Positions 34,898-46,433 of a stretch of DNA of 64,000 nucleotides are shown one piece after another. Positions within the stretch are counted from its first letter, which is position 1. Every line of letters starts with the position of its first letter. Both the position numbers and the translations under genes were made by a program. Under the pieces are notes generated by a model that was given only the letters and a program-made list of their open reading frames with translations, was not told the origin of the DNA and ran no database searches. This stretch comes from Cokeromyces recurvatus. Lineage: Eukaryota > Mucoromycota > Mucoromycetes > Mucorales > Mucoraceae. The stretch is taken from positions 283,501 through 347,500 of the forward strand of contig NW_026251408.1 in NCBI RefSeq assembly GCF_025118155.1, given 5' to 3'.

Positions 34898-35022
34898 ATG
34901 CAGCAAACAATAAAAAGAAAGGAGAAAAGAACAATTTCCAAATTGCTTTCGGGAAATAATAAAAAAACATTAAAAATGAATGAACAAGAAAACAGGAATG
35001 GTACACATACATACGCATACAC

Positions 35023-35053
<31 letters not shown>

Positions 35054-36379
35054 AATAAAGTGTATATATGTGATTCTATTTACATACATTTATACATGAC
35101 ATGTATTTATCTATATTCTTGTACCAATAGCTATATTTGGTGCTCCTTTATGTGATGCAGCAAAAATAGGTTCAATTCTTTGGGATTTAAAAGTACCTGA
35201 TCCTGTTGCTATGTGCTTCCAAGAAATTAGTGATCGTGGTAAGGTTTCAAAATATATACATATATATATATACATATATATCTATTTATATATTTATATG
35301 TATATGCATTTATAAAATTAATTTTATTTATTAAAATAATAATTATAGGCTTGACTACTGAAGGCATATTTCGTTTATCGGGGTCAGCATCAGAGGTTAG
35401 AGAACTAGAAGAAGAGATTAACAAGTACGATCCTATTAGAAGAAAAGCAATCAGATGTGATCGTTATGATGTGCATACTGTCTCAAGTCTAGTCAAAAAA
35501 TATCTTCGTGATTTACCTGATCCAGTTATACCTGTTTCTTTTCATGAAGAATTTGAAGCACTTGAAATGCCTCCAAAGCAAATTCATAAATTATCTCAAT
35601 TGATCAAAAGACTTCCTCTCTTTAATAGACACATTATACATGCAATCTTGAAACTATCTGCTCAAATACAGCAACATGTTGATATCAATAAGATGAATCC
35701 AGAGGCCTTAGCTACCGTGTTTGCTCCTGTTTGTATTGGGTTTGAAAAGTCACTTTTAGAACAAACGAAAGCAATTCATCACCATAACAACTATCTTAAT
35801 AATAGTCATAATATGAATACTACTACTACTAGTAGTAATAGTAATAGTACAACTCATAATTTCAAATTATTTAAATCCATCTCTTCTTCTACAGCCGCGA
35901 TACCTACCTTATTTACCTCGACTTCATCTACAACTAATAAGAAAAAATATAATAAAAAGCAGTATACTGATGCATATAACAGTATTAGTAATCGCAATAT
36001 GATCAATCAACACATGAAACGCAACAAACACTGGATGAGTATTTGGACAATTATGATTGAAAATCATGAAAGATTAATAGCAGACCTTGATGAACTCAGC
36101 TTTTATCATCTAAAAGAACAATATCGTTCTTTACCTTCTCCCTTTTTAACAACACAAAACATACATTTGCCAAATGATGTTATGATGAATCAATTTGAGC
36201 CTGTTGTGTATTCTGAAAATGATACCCTAATTCCAGTAGCGCCACCAAAAAAGGAGGCAAGTGGTAGTGGTAGTGGTGGATTCTTTCATGCGTCATTAGC
36301 AAAAAAAACTTCGGGTTTTTTACCAAAGTCAACAAGTTCAATAAGAAGAATGCTAACGACAGCAAGCACACTTAGATAA
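34898..36379 (+). CDS. RhoGAP-domain protein
   Basis: Exons 34898-35000, 35131-35238 and 35349-36379 give 413 residues. The RhoGAP domain starts almost at once, near residue 34 (AIFGAPLCDAAKIG). It includes the arginine-finger segment GLTTEGIFRLSGSASEVREL, the RDLPDPVIP motif and ALATVFAPVCIGF. The product should stimulate GTP hydrolysis by a Rho/Rac/Cdc42-type GTPase. A low-complexity His/Asn/Ser/Thr insertion of about 100 residues interrupts the C-terminal part of the domain, before WMSIWTIMIENHERL. The tail is Ser-rich. The ATG at 34898 follows a pyrimidine-rich stretch and AAATGCAG, so an upstream exon cannot be excluded and the true N-terminus may be longer. TIM23 lies 498 bp downstream in the same direction. 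Confidence 0.85.
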
Positions 36380-36416
36380 ATAAGCCTCTTCCTCCTCCTC
36401 CTCTTTCCTTTTTTTT

Positions 36417-36447
<31 letters not shown>

Positions 36448-36877
36448 GTTGCTGTTAATCTTTCTATGAATTTATGTATGTTTCTTATCTTTTTTTTTTA
36501 TTTCGTTTATTATGTTTAATTGTTTAAATGTACATATTATTGTTATTTTATATGCTTTTATATATATCATATGCATGATTAATAAATTGCTCTGCATTTT
36601 TATTGATCTATTTTAATTATTTTAATAAGCCACAACAGTAGTCTTTCGTTTCGTCCATTATTATTATTTTTTTTTTTTCGCTAGTTTGTTTGTTTGGGGG
36701 ACCGATGTCGGAAACAAAAGTAAAGCAGAGAAAGGAAATGGGAATACTTCTTTTTTTTTTTTTATTCTTCTTTCTTCTATTTTCTTTTTCTTCTCTCTCT
36801 ATTTTTTTTTTAAAAAAAAAAAGAATAAAGAAAAAAAAAACAAACCATATATACACACACACACATAATATAATAAT
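36380..36877. other. Intergenic region between RhoGAP and TIM23
   Basis: Contains a T-rich tract of about 35 bases near 36412-36447 and pyrimidine-rich runs close to the TIM23 start. No gene seen; the short frames are low-complexity Phe/Lys artefacts. Confidence 0.5.
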
Positions 36878-37531
36878 ATGGGGCTTTTTAATGGATCAAG
36901 TAATAACAATGAAGAAAACTTGAACGATATATATTCACCTTCTGGAGGGGAAGAGCATTTTGGAGAGAATACAGGCAATAGCTTTGAAAAGATGCCAGAT
37001 TTTATGTCAAGTATTAGTTATGACGTTTCTCGAATTCAACCCACTGCACTACAAGGAGGTCTTGACTTTTTACAAATTGAAGGAGAAGGTACTACAGGTA
37101 GTTTAAGTGGTGGTGCTTCATTCACACCTTCAAGAGGATGGTCAGACGATTTATGTTATGGTACGGGTACAACTTATTTAGCAGGATTAACACTAGGCGG
37201 TGCCTTTGGTTTGGCAGAAGGATTAAAAAAGAGTGCTAGTGCTCCAAATATGAAGGTGCGTTTAAATACAACATTGAATTCTATTACTCGTCGTGGTCCC
37301 GGTCTTGGTAATTCAATGGGTGTTATTGCAATGATTTATAATGGAGCTACAGCCATGATGGATGCCTCTCGTGGTAAGCATGATATTTTTAATAGTTTAG
37401 CAGGTGGTGCCATCTCAGGTGCTCTATTCAAATCTACTGCAGGTCCTCGCGCTGCTATGGTGTCTGCTGGTGTTTGTGCTGGTGTTGCTGGTGCTTGGTC
37501 TTTATTAGTTTCTAACTTTACTGAAAATTAA
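36878..37531 (+). CDS. TIM23: Mitochondrial import inner membrane translocase subunit TIM23
   Basis: A single exon encoding 217 residues, the typical length. A polar, acidic N-terminal half of about 95 residues (the intermembrane-space receptor part of Tim23) precedes the Tim17/22/23 membrane domain. That domain has small-residue helices: GTGTTYLAGLTLGGAFGLAEG, then ITRRGPGLGNSMGVIAMIYNG, the DIFNSLAGGAISGALFKS block, and a last helix GVCAGVAGAWSLL. Tim23 is the core of the presequence translocase, which moves proteins into the matrix and inner membrane. The order of helices and the RRGPGLGN signature favour Tim23 over Tim17 or Tim22. The gene lacks introns, unlike most neighbours. Confidence 0.93.
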   Translation: MGLFNGSSNNNEENLNDIYSPSGGEEHFGENTGNSFEKMPDFMSSISYDVSRIQPTALQGGLDFLQIEGEGTTGSLSGGASFTPSRGWSDDLCYGTGTTYLAGLTLGGAFGLAEGLKKSASAPNMKVRLNTTLNSITRRGPGLGNSMGVIAMIYNGATAMMDASRGKHDIFNSLAGGAISGALFKSTAGPRAAMVSAGVCAGVAGAWSLLVSNFTEN

Positions 37532-37758
37532 GATATATATATACATACATACTTGATTTCTTTATACATAGATTTATTTTTACTAGTTATATGCCCCTAT
37601 CATTTTGTATAAATTCTTCATACATGGGTCCCTTTTTTTTTATATATTGTTATTATTATATACTGTGAAAATCTACTCATAAAGGACTTTTTTTTTTATT
37701 TTTTTTATTTGTGAAACAGAATTATTTTTATTAGGCAGCAGCAGTCATAATGTGTATA

Positions 37759-39185
37759 TTATGCAATCTCATCTTCATTTTCCTTTATTATCTTCGTCTC
37801 TTCCAAAAATTGCTGATGAGCTTCAAATTCTAAAGGATCCCTTTCATTATCCATAAAATCAGCTTCTAACATTTTCATTCTATCCTCCATTGTAATTTCT
37901 CGTACAAGGTATCCTTCTGAGTCGCGACGTACTAACTTGTGTCCTTTATCCCAACCATCGTTTATTTCCATAGCAGGTTGTCCTACTTTATTAGGGTCTC
38001 GAGGAGGCCAACTATAAACGATTACAGGGTCTATATTACAATATAGATTATCATACATTTTTTTTGAATAGTTATATGTATGTATGTATTGTATTTACCT
38101 GTATTTGATTTAACAGTGTAATGAATCCCATCTCCTGGAGTAGACTGGGGCCAAGCCCATAATAAAGGATTATCACCTAATACTGAACAAATGTTTTTAT
38201 AAAAACCAATATCGAATGGAAATTCAACCTACCAAAAAAAAAAAAAAAGACCATGTTATTTTTTTTTTATATATGCATATTCATATAATATTTTTTTTAC
38301 TGTTAGAATAATGTTGTAAATTTACAGGTTCGATCGCTCGTCTACGAATCATCTTTTTAGTCTTTGTTCGTTCCCAACCTTCAATTGTTGTTTGGCCTTT
38401 AAAGAGACAAAAGGTATGATAGATAGCCAAGATCCCCACTAAAAAGAGAGTCACACCAATCAATGCTATGTTTAGGATAACTATAATAACTTCTAATGTA
38501 CTTGGCTGAAGAGCGGGCTATAATAATCATGATATATAAATTAAAAACGTATTTTTATCGTTATTGTTGTTTTACCCATTTAGAATTCCAAGCATCAATA
38601 ATACGCTGTAATCTCCATAATAATAAATACCCAGCATAGATACAACCTCCCACAGCTGAGAAAACAAACCGTATAAAATGACTATAATTTCCAAAACCAA
38701 CGCAGTTCCCAATCCAAGGACAATGATGATCCATTCTTAGTATACATTGACCACATTGTTTACAGTGATGGGCTCGAGGTGGTTTGTATTTTTCGCATTT
38801 CTTACAAAATCTGGGTCCTTGAAAGCCAACCGGTAAAACTCGATCGTCCTCCAATACTGATGAAGGAGGCTCCTATTATAGATAATATAATAAATGGATC
38901 GTTTCTTTCTTTGGTGTATTATTATTGTTTATTTATTTATTTTTTTTTTACCCATCCTTCAGGTATATTTCCGGGATTAGTTGTACATGCTAAATAGTAA
39001 TTGATATAAATAGAAATCAAAAGAATGTTCAAAGGGGTAAGTATTTTCAATGATCGTGGAGAGAGCAAACCACCCAATGCAGGTCCCATAATGTAAAAGT
39101 TGATTGATAAATGTAGATGCGTTATAAGAATCGTAACAAATGCTACAATATATTTTTCTGGAACAAGTTCTAGTACGGCTGTCAT
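37759..39185 (-). CDS. PFA4: DHHC palmitoyltransferase, Pfa4-like
   Basis: Exons 39185-38952, 38872-38576, 38517-38326, 38228-38099 and 38030-37759 give 374 residues. Two N-terminal membrane helices precede the cysteine-rich domain [20 protein letters not shown] and the catalytic [20 protein letters not shown]; two more helices follow ([15 protein letters not shown] and [15 protein letters not shown]). After these come [10 protein letters not shown], the [16 protein letters not shown] block and a C-terminal [10 protein letters not shown] segment, the pattern of Pfa4. In yeast, Pfa4 is an ER enzyme that S-palmitoylates chitin synthase Chs3 and amino-acid permeases. The donor of exon 3 (after CCT at 38326) was preferred over a downstream one because it gives the usual short spacer. 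Convergent with TIM23. Confidence 0.92.
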
Positions 39186-39654
39186 TGCTTAATCTCTATG
39201 TGCATATGCTTTTCCTTATTTTCTTAAAAAAAAAACAAAAAGAAAAATCAACGACTAAAATAAAAAAATGAAAAAAAAGAAATAAAGGAACATCCCAATT
39301 CTATTTATCTTATTGGTTAATATCTATCTATTTTAAGGAATCACTTTCTTTAGATAATTATCTTATTAACGGTTTCTTTTATAAGGATCAAATTGCAACA
39401 GACATACGTATATATTTACTGACACCATTCTATTACAAAATAAATATTTATTTGAATAAGGAAAAAAAACCCCCAGAAAGCATTACTCATTAAAGGTGTG
39501 ATTCGGTCTGTTTACTTGATCGTAATCATAATTGCTACCATTAGAATAAAACATAAAAGTATACATTTCCAAAGAAATATATAGTATAATAAATAGTTTT
39601 TTTTTTCATTTTCGTTAATATATAAATATAAAAAGAGAGAGAAGGAAAGAAGAG

Positions 39655-39966
39655 GAGACAGAGTAGTCTGAATTGAGTTACCAGATAAACTGGTCTCATG
39701 TATTGCACTTCATAGCATTACCGCCCACAGGCCATTACAGTAAACCATCCTAAACCAACCCATCAGAACTTAACATCCTTCAAAGGTTATAAAGGTTCAA
39801 GAGGATAGAATTTCTGGTAGCACTGCCCCCATTTTCACAGGTTATCCAGCAAAGATGTTTAACGGCTTTCCTCAGACCTTCCCACGGGTATATGTTCATT
39901 ATTAAAGAATAAATCTTTTAGTATGTTTGCCCGTATACATAAGCTTGTCACCTCCTCTAACCCTAA
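39655..39966. ncRNA. GC-rich island, candidate structured non-coding RNA
   Basis: About 310 bp with clearly higher GC than the surrounding DNA and no open frame of useful length. It has local hairpin potential, for example ACCAG-ATAAA-CTGGT at 39680-39694 and a GCC/GGC pairing around 39720. At its right edge the plus strand reads CTAACCCTAA (39957-39966), one and two-thirds copies of the complement of TTAGGG. I cannot match it with confidence to a known RNA family. Telomerase RNA, an RNase P/MRP-type RNA or a long non-coding RNA are candidates, and strand is undetermined. Confidence 0.3.
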
Positions 39967-40060
39967 GTAAAAGGAAAAAAAAAAAAATTGCACAAGGATT
40001 TTGAATTATAATTTATATAAACAAAAAGAGAATAAAAAAAATTTTTTTTCTCGTGATTAC

Positions 40061-40074
40061 AGTCACATGTGACT
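40061..40074. promoter_or_regulatory. Perfect 14-bp palindrome
   Basis: AGTCACATGTGACT equals its own reverse complement. The centre CACATGTG is an E-box (CANNTG) with symmetric TGAC flanks, a plausible dimeric bHLH-type site. No adjacent gene start lies within 800 bp. Confidence 0.3.
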
Positions 40075-41485
40075 CCTCAACTTTTTTTTTTTTTTTCTAT
40101 AAATTTTATGAAATAGCCTTTTATTTAGTGTTTTTTCTTTTTTTTTTCTTTATTCGATCTTAAATTTACATACTGTGAAGGACGTTTATATTTTTGCGGA
40201 TGAATATATATTCTATGAGCAAAAGTATTGTCTTTTGGCAGGTATTAGAAAAAAAAAAAAGACGGTCGTATCTATTTGATGTGCAGTTAATTTATCTGTC
40301 ATTGAACTCGAAGGCTAGCCTATATTATTTAACTCCATTTTTTATAATATAAAAAAAAAATGAAAAATATTGACCTTTATTTTCGTATATTATTGAATTA
40401 AACATAATGTACAAGAAAATACATATACAAAATTTGTTATTAAAGAAAAAGAGCAGATTATTGCTCATTTGAAATAAGCAAATATATTATTTTCATAAAA
40501 TATACCATAATATGTTTATTTTAAAATGACTCTACTTTTCTTGCGCAAGAACCATTCAAATAATTTTGGTAAAAAAGATAACTACTAATTGAAGAAAAAA
40601 AAAAAACCAGTAAATTACTACTGAATGATAGTCATTCTACTATGTTGTTTTTACCTCATGAGTCGCTTCTTCAATATCAATAGTCTTTTTAACCATTACT
40701 GTAAAGTCGTCGCATTAAAATAAAAAAATAAAATTTTATGAAATAAATGTAGGCAGACGAATATGTATATGTATTAGTATAAAATAGTTTATAAGTTTGT
40801 AAAATATTTAAAAATAGATTCGACTATGCCAAGAAAGCCAAGCGAGTGAAAGGTATGCAACAAAAAAGGATGAATATTAAAGGTATAAGTTATAATTAAA
40901 ACAGACAAATGAAAGTCAACCAGACTGGCCTATAGTTTTTTAAAAATACATTCAACTTGATGTATCATGTTTCTGACCATTAACATGTATAATTTCACTA
41001 CAATTATCCATGTTTAAAGATATCATCAACAGTGTTTACGCTGTGTGATATCCATTTTTTTTTCGTTTTTAATATGTATAATTCTAGATTTGAAAATGGG
41101 AAAATGTGTTATCTAAATATGCTAACCAAGTCATTTAGACAGTTATTAAAGAATCCTTTATGAAGAAATAGAATTGCTTTTAAACTTGTATTATTTAACA
41201 CCTTTTATGCAGCAATTGAAGTAAGAAAGTAAGCTACTACATTAACACGTCTGTATCTTCTTTATAGAAAGTGATTCAGATAGATAACAAATGAGATTCC
41301 ATGTAGTACCACCTAATACAACTTAAAACGCTTGTGAATTAGAATAGAATAAGATGTATTTCTTTGAAAAGATAAAGTAAAGTGCTGTAGAATAAAGTTT
41401 ATAGATTTCAAACATAATCCTTTAATAGCTGACTCATCATCTACACTAATGAAGATAATAACAGATGGCTATGTGCTGTTGATAG

Positions 41486-41488
<3 letters not shown>

Positions 41489-41531
<43 letters not shown>
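41489..41531. repeat. Poly-A tract, 43 bases
   Basis: The longest uninterrupted A run noted in the window, in gene-free DNA. Confidence 0.95.
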
Positions 41532-41535
<4 letters not shown>

Positions 41536-42565
41536 AATTGGGCTAATTTATAGGTTTTAGAAGAGTTTTAACGTGTTCTTTAAGAAGGTCTTTTTATATC
41601 AAAAATCCCTAATAAGCTCACACTTCTTTTAAAGAAGTTTAGCAATTCCTTTTAACGACGAATTATCTTTGTATTTGACTCGGTAAAAATGTAATACATG
41701 GTATTTTTGTTTTATTTTATTTTTTTTTTGTTTGTGTATCGTTTGCATGTTACTCGAAATAAAGGGTGCAAGGCTTCTTTTCCTTCCTTTAAATCTTTTT
41801 CTATTCAAACTAAAAACAGCTAATCTATTTCCTTGCCATCATAAAAACACAATTATTTAGTTATTTTAAAATAAAAAAAATAAACATGTGTACACACAAT
41901 GAATGCAATTCTTTACTATAAAAAATATGGATCCAAATACCTTTTTTTTTTTTTTTATCTGTGGGAAAATTGGTATATTAATGTGCTTCTTATAATAGAG
42001 TATCATAGGAACATATTAGAATTGCTATAATACTTGGATTATGATTGTACCAACCAAGTCTGACAAGATGCAATATAAGTCTTCAAGGTTAGTATACGTT
42101 ACACTCAAATAAACACCTATAGATCAATAGCCAAAATAGGTAATCATGGTAACTGTCCTAGCGCACATTGATAAAGAAAAAAAAATGGTGAGAAGCTATC
42201 CTTTTTCTTTTTTTTTTTTTTTGAAAAAAAAAAAAGTATATATCCATATACAAATACATATATATATAAATACATATATTTTTTTTATTTTCTGCAATTT
42301 ATATAAACAATTAAACTAATAGTAAAGTCTGCCCATCAAACACAGATAGATAGATACACACCCTAGATTATCAATGACACATTTGAGGTAATATCCATGT
42401 ACTTTACCCCTCCCGCTTTTTTTTTTCTCTTGTCTTTAATCAATAATTTAATTCTATAGTGATTTTTCATATTTACGTAAATACATCCAAAAGAGAAAAA
42501 TAATAATAATAATTTGATTTTAATACTTCGATTGAATAATAGAAAGATGCGCCTTAGAAGCATAT

Positions 42566-44533
42566 ATGGCTTTATTCTTATTGTATAGAGTCTGGGCAAA
42601 TGACAGATTTAAATGTCTTCATCCAAAGCGAATTTTTGCTGGTGAATTAAGAAGTATTATTACTGTATTATATATAATGATGCTAGTAATGCAGACATCA
42701 TGGGGTATGAGAATGATTTTGTTTATTTTACTTTATTTTATTTTCGCAATTAAACGTATTTTTTTTTTCATTGATAGATGTGGTATCAACATGGATTAAA
42801 TATACTGAAAAGTTCATTGTTGTACCTGGAACCGACCATATTATATCTAAACCTTATGATAATTGGACAAATCAACATAAAGAAGTTGCTCAGGTACAAC
42901 CAATCATGGATGGTATTTTTTTTTTTTTTACCTTGAATATAATTAGTTTATATGTTTGTATATATTTATATATCTATTTCATAGGCAATGGATTATGTAG
43001 AGTGTGTAAATTTATCTATGCAAACGGGCGTCTTTTTCTTGTTGCAATGTTTTTGGAATTATCTGTCTAATGCAGTTGCTAAAAGGACATTCATGAGTTC
43101 TTGGGAATTCAAGTTTTATATTTTTTGGTATGCTTTTTTTTTTTTTATCATAGCATCTACTAAAACTATCTTTTTTTTTTTTTTTTTTTTAGGGCTCTTG
43201 GTAGTATTGCCATTTTCCCTATATTGCAATGGTATTTTAGAGAAGATCCAACCAAGAGAGAAGCTATTCCACAATTAGCATATTCAATTGAAGGTTTATA
43301 TATATATATAAATATATATACATGCAACATATACAAACAAAACTTACATGTATATATGTATATTACTAACTCTTATAAATATAGTTCTTATTACTTCAGC
43401 TTTAGGTGTTCGTTCTCATAGACGATTTAAGAGAATTTTAAATATCTCTCGCAACCTGAAGCATGGAGCTGCTAAAATCGTAGAAAAACTTGCGTATTTT
43501 AAAGATATGAATATTTATCTTACTATTATTCTCTTTTTTTATGGAATCAGTCTTTGTATTCTTTGCATTGATGGTATAACTTCAACTAAGACTATTAATT
43601 CTAATAAGTTTGCTTCAGACCTCTTGATTGCCTTTTGTAATGTATCCTCCGTCTTGATGTGGATTGTTGGTGTAAGGAAGAAGGAAAAAAAACGATAAAC
43701 GATAAACGGAATACTAAATATTTTATTTAAATGAATAGATTTCTATATTTCATCCTCGACATGGTAATTCAGAATTAGGTTCTTCACTCGGTTCAAGAAG
43801 TATGACGACAACTCATAATCAAGAGGGTGATATAGAAATCAATCATAGTGGTAGATTTAATAATAATAATAATAATAATAATGGTTCGTCATCATTTTCC
43901 GAATGTATAAAATCAAATCGACTAAGCCAACGTATCACAAATTTTATAGAAAGCAAGACAAATGGTGGTAGTGCTCAGCATCATGTATCGAATCATAGTA
44001 ATGCCCTTATCAATGAGTCCTCTACAGTTCATGAATCAAATGGAAGAAAGGATCTGATGAATAATAATAATAACGGTCATTTCTTAAGACCCATGTCTCC
44101 TGTTGAAGTCGATTACCATCATCCTTCTGTTATCCATGATCGTTCATTTTCACCATCTACTGCACATCATTTTAATAACGAAAACAAGTCGACAGCCATG
44201 TTTTCAAGTCATAACATGACTACTGTAGATGACCCATATACGAATCATCCTATCAACTTTGCTATGGTTGAACCTTCAAAAAGGTATAATGATAATAATA
44301 ATAATAATAATAGCCAACAGAGAGATTCTTATGATGACCTGTACCGTTCAAATTCTTCTCCAGTCAAGCAGCATGATTATCCTATGCAAAACTTGTATGG
44401 TACTACGGCTGCCTATGATAATCAGCAGGATGATTTTAAATTCGATCCATCTTCTGCTGTTAGAGGTGATCATTCATTTGATTATTTGCAAACACCCAAC
44501 AGAGCGAAAACTAATAATAACGGATTTTTTTAA
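42566..44533 (+). CDS. Unrecognised multi-pass membrane protein with Asn-rich tail
   Basis: Exons 42566-42704, 42778-42893, 42985-43127, 43193-43293, 43385-43671 and 43739-44533 give 526 residues; every join preserves frame. About six hydrophobic segments occupy residues 1-265, such as IITVLYIMMLVMQTSW, TGVFFLLQCFWNYL, FYIFWALGSIAIFPILQW, MNIYLTIILFFYGISLCIL and LLIAFCNVSSVLMWIVG. Loops carry conserved-looking charged blocks (VAKRTFMSSWEFKFY, SHRRFKRILNISRNL). The soluble C-terminal half is Ser/His/Asn-rich with several poly-Asn runs encoded by AAT repeats, and looks disordered. The topology suggests a receptor or transporter-like plasma-membrane protein, but I recognise no family and assign no function. 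The next gene converges with it. Confidence 0.65.
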
Positions 44534-44827
44534 GAAGAGAGGATAAACTCACCATTTTTATAAAGTAATCTATTTATAAAAACATATACCTATTTTTATT
44601 TTTTTATTTTTATTTTTTTGTTATATTCTTGTTTAGGTAGTATAGCATTATCATAACTATTACTCTCATATTACTCTTCTTCTTTTATTTATTTATTTAT
44701 ATATTTATTATAAAGCATTCTTATATTGATCATGTATAAATGTTATATTCTTCTTCTAACATCTTTCTTTTTATCACTCACTCACTCACTCACTCACTCT
44801 CTTCTCTTCTTTATATATTTATAACAA

Positions 44828-45736
44828 TTAATACTGTGAATAATTATTTGGGGGATAACTTGTATTGGATGAAGATGTATAATTTTGGTTCAAAGGCGGA
44901 TAAATGTCTTGATGAGCTGCAAATGGGGTGCCTAATTGATCAGAGTGAGGTACATAACCCCCTGGGAACTGTTGTGGCTCAGGGAATCGATTAGGCTGAA
45001 TATAAGAACTAGAATTATATCCAGGATAGCTATTTCTATTACCAGCATTAGTTTGAGGAGGATATCCATTGTGGTTATTAGGAAGAGGATAACCTGTAGT
45101 AGGAGGAGGATAGCCTATATTATAAATTCGTTATCTCAGTCTGTTTCATATAATTTCTAGTCTATTTATTACCGTAATTGATATTGGGAGGGTTTGATGG
45201 ATTGTAAGAAGAGGAAAGAAGAGGACCATTCATATTTGTTGGATGATTCATATAATTAGGGTTTGGTACAGAGAATGAAACAGGTCTATTTGAGTTTAAT
45301 AGAGGCTGTCCTCCATAAGACATAGGTCGACTGTCATTATTAGGTGGATAAGAGGATTGTTGTGGACGATAAGATGGTTGTGAGCCAGTAGAGATAGATG
45401 GTGCTGGATTTAATGGAGGATATGGGCGAGGTGTAGCGTCATAATTATAAAAGGGTTGTTGCTGAGAAGGATAATGAGTGTCGTTACAGTTTGTAGGTGT
45501 TGACTGAGACTCGATAGGAGTAGGAGGGGGTCTTATTCCATTTGTTGTCTGAGAAGGAGGATATTGAGTTGAAGTTGGATAGGGTCTATTATTTTGTGGT
45601 ACAGTAGGTATATAGCCTCCGGGAGGCTTAAATGGCCTACTCATACCATATCGCGTGGGCTGACGTTTTGGTGGAGGGCGCTAAATGGTTCAAAATACAA
45701 CTCAGTATTATTACTCGAACGTATACTAAAAAATTG

Positions 45737-45772
<36 letters not shown>

Positions 45773-46433
45773 TACCGCATAATAAAATGTGAGCTCTAAA
45801 TAAATTTCACCAGCAGGTCGGCCTTTATAAGTTAAAGGATACCAATCTAAATAAGAAATAATTAGGTACTATGTTTCAAGTTTTTTTTTTTTTTTTTTGT
45901 AAAACTTACTATCCTCTTCCCCTTCCATGAGGACTTTAGAAATATCAAGCTCGCATTCTGATATTAATTCTTGTCTTTTACCGTCTTCATCATATACTTG
46001 AACAACAACTTTTTTTTTATTTTCAGGAATTGGTAAAACAACCTAATAACAACGTTTATAGTATAGAATTCAATTAATATTCTTGATCCTGATAAATGTG
46101 TAAATATAGAGTACCTGATCATCCCAAGTAGGATGCTGACCACCTCTTATATCAGTTATTGTTCTTTGAATTGTTTCGCCAATGCGAAATATAACAAAAG
46201 GATCCTGCTTACCGACAACCTATTTATTATAGAATTTATATTGATTATTATTATTATTTTTCCTCTCAAAGGAAAGCAAAATAATCATAATACCTCACGT
46301 TCAGGTAAATGCCTCTAAGGTAAAGAAAGGATTAAGTCTACTGTTTATTTTCAAAATTGACAATTCAATGTTATAATCTTACAGCTTTGTAGGCGACAAT
46401 CACTAGTTCACCAATAATCTTTGGTTTCGACAT
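44828..46433 (-). CDS. C2-domain, proline-rich protein, Inn1/Fic1-like
   Basis: Exons 46433-46383, 46314-46294 (21 nt), 46219-46115, 46042-45910, 45846-45776, 45680-45173 and 45114-44828 give 391 residues. An N-terminal C2 domain spans about residues 1-128: GELVIVAYKARHLPE, KQDPFVIFRIGETIQRT, HPTWDDQVVLPIPE and NWYPLTYKGRPAGEIYLELT. The remaining 260 residues are rich in Pro, Tyr, Ser, Asn and Gln with many PxxP-like motifs (PPPKRQPTR, RPPPTPIES, YPPPTTGYPLP). A C2 domain followed by a PxxP tail is the design of ingression proteins Inn1 (budding yeast) and Fic1 (fission yeast), which link the membrane to SH3 proteins at the division site. The role here is inferred from architecture. Confidence 0.8.

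Larger units (their letters stand above)
39186..42565. other. Long gene-free region of 3.4 kb
   Basis: Mostly AT-rich and non-coding. Distinct contents are a GC-rich island (39655-39966), a 14-bp palindrome (40061-40074), two exon-like patches (40655-40696 minus, 40818-40852 plus) and a 43-base poly-A run (41489-41531). No complete gene model can be built. Confidence 0.5.

Noticed and set aside
36617..36862. Minus-strand frame upstream of TIM23
   Set aside because: Mostly Lys/Phe low complexity from poly-A/T tracts in the TIM23 promoter region.
39655..39760. SRP (7SL) RNA on the minus strand, because of a CTGTAATGGC word like fungal SRP Alu domains
   Set aside because: The sequence that should form the rest of the RNA downstream becomes plain AT-rich low complexity, so a full SRP RNA does not fit.
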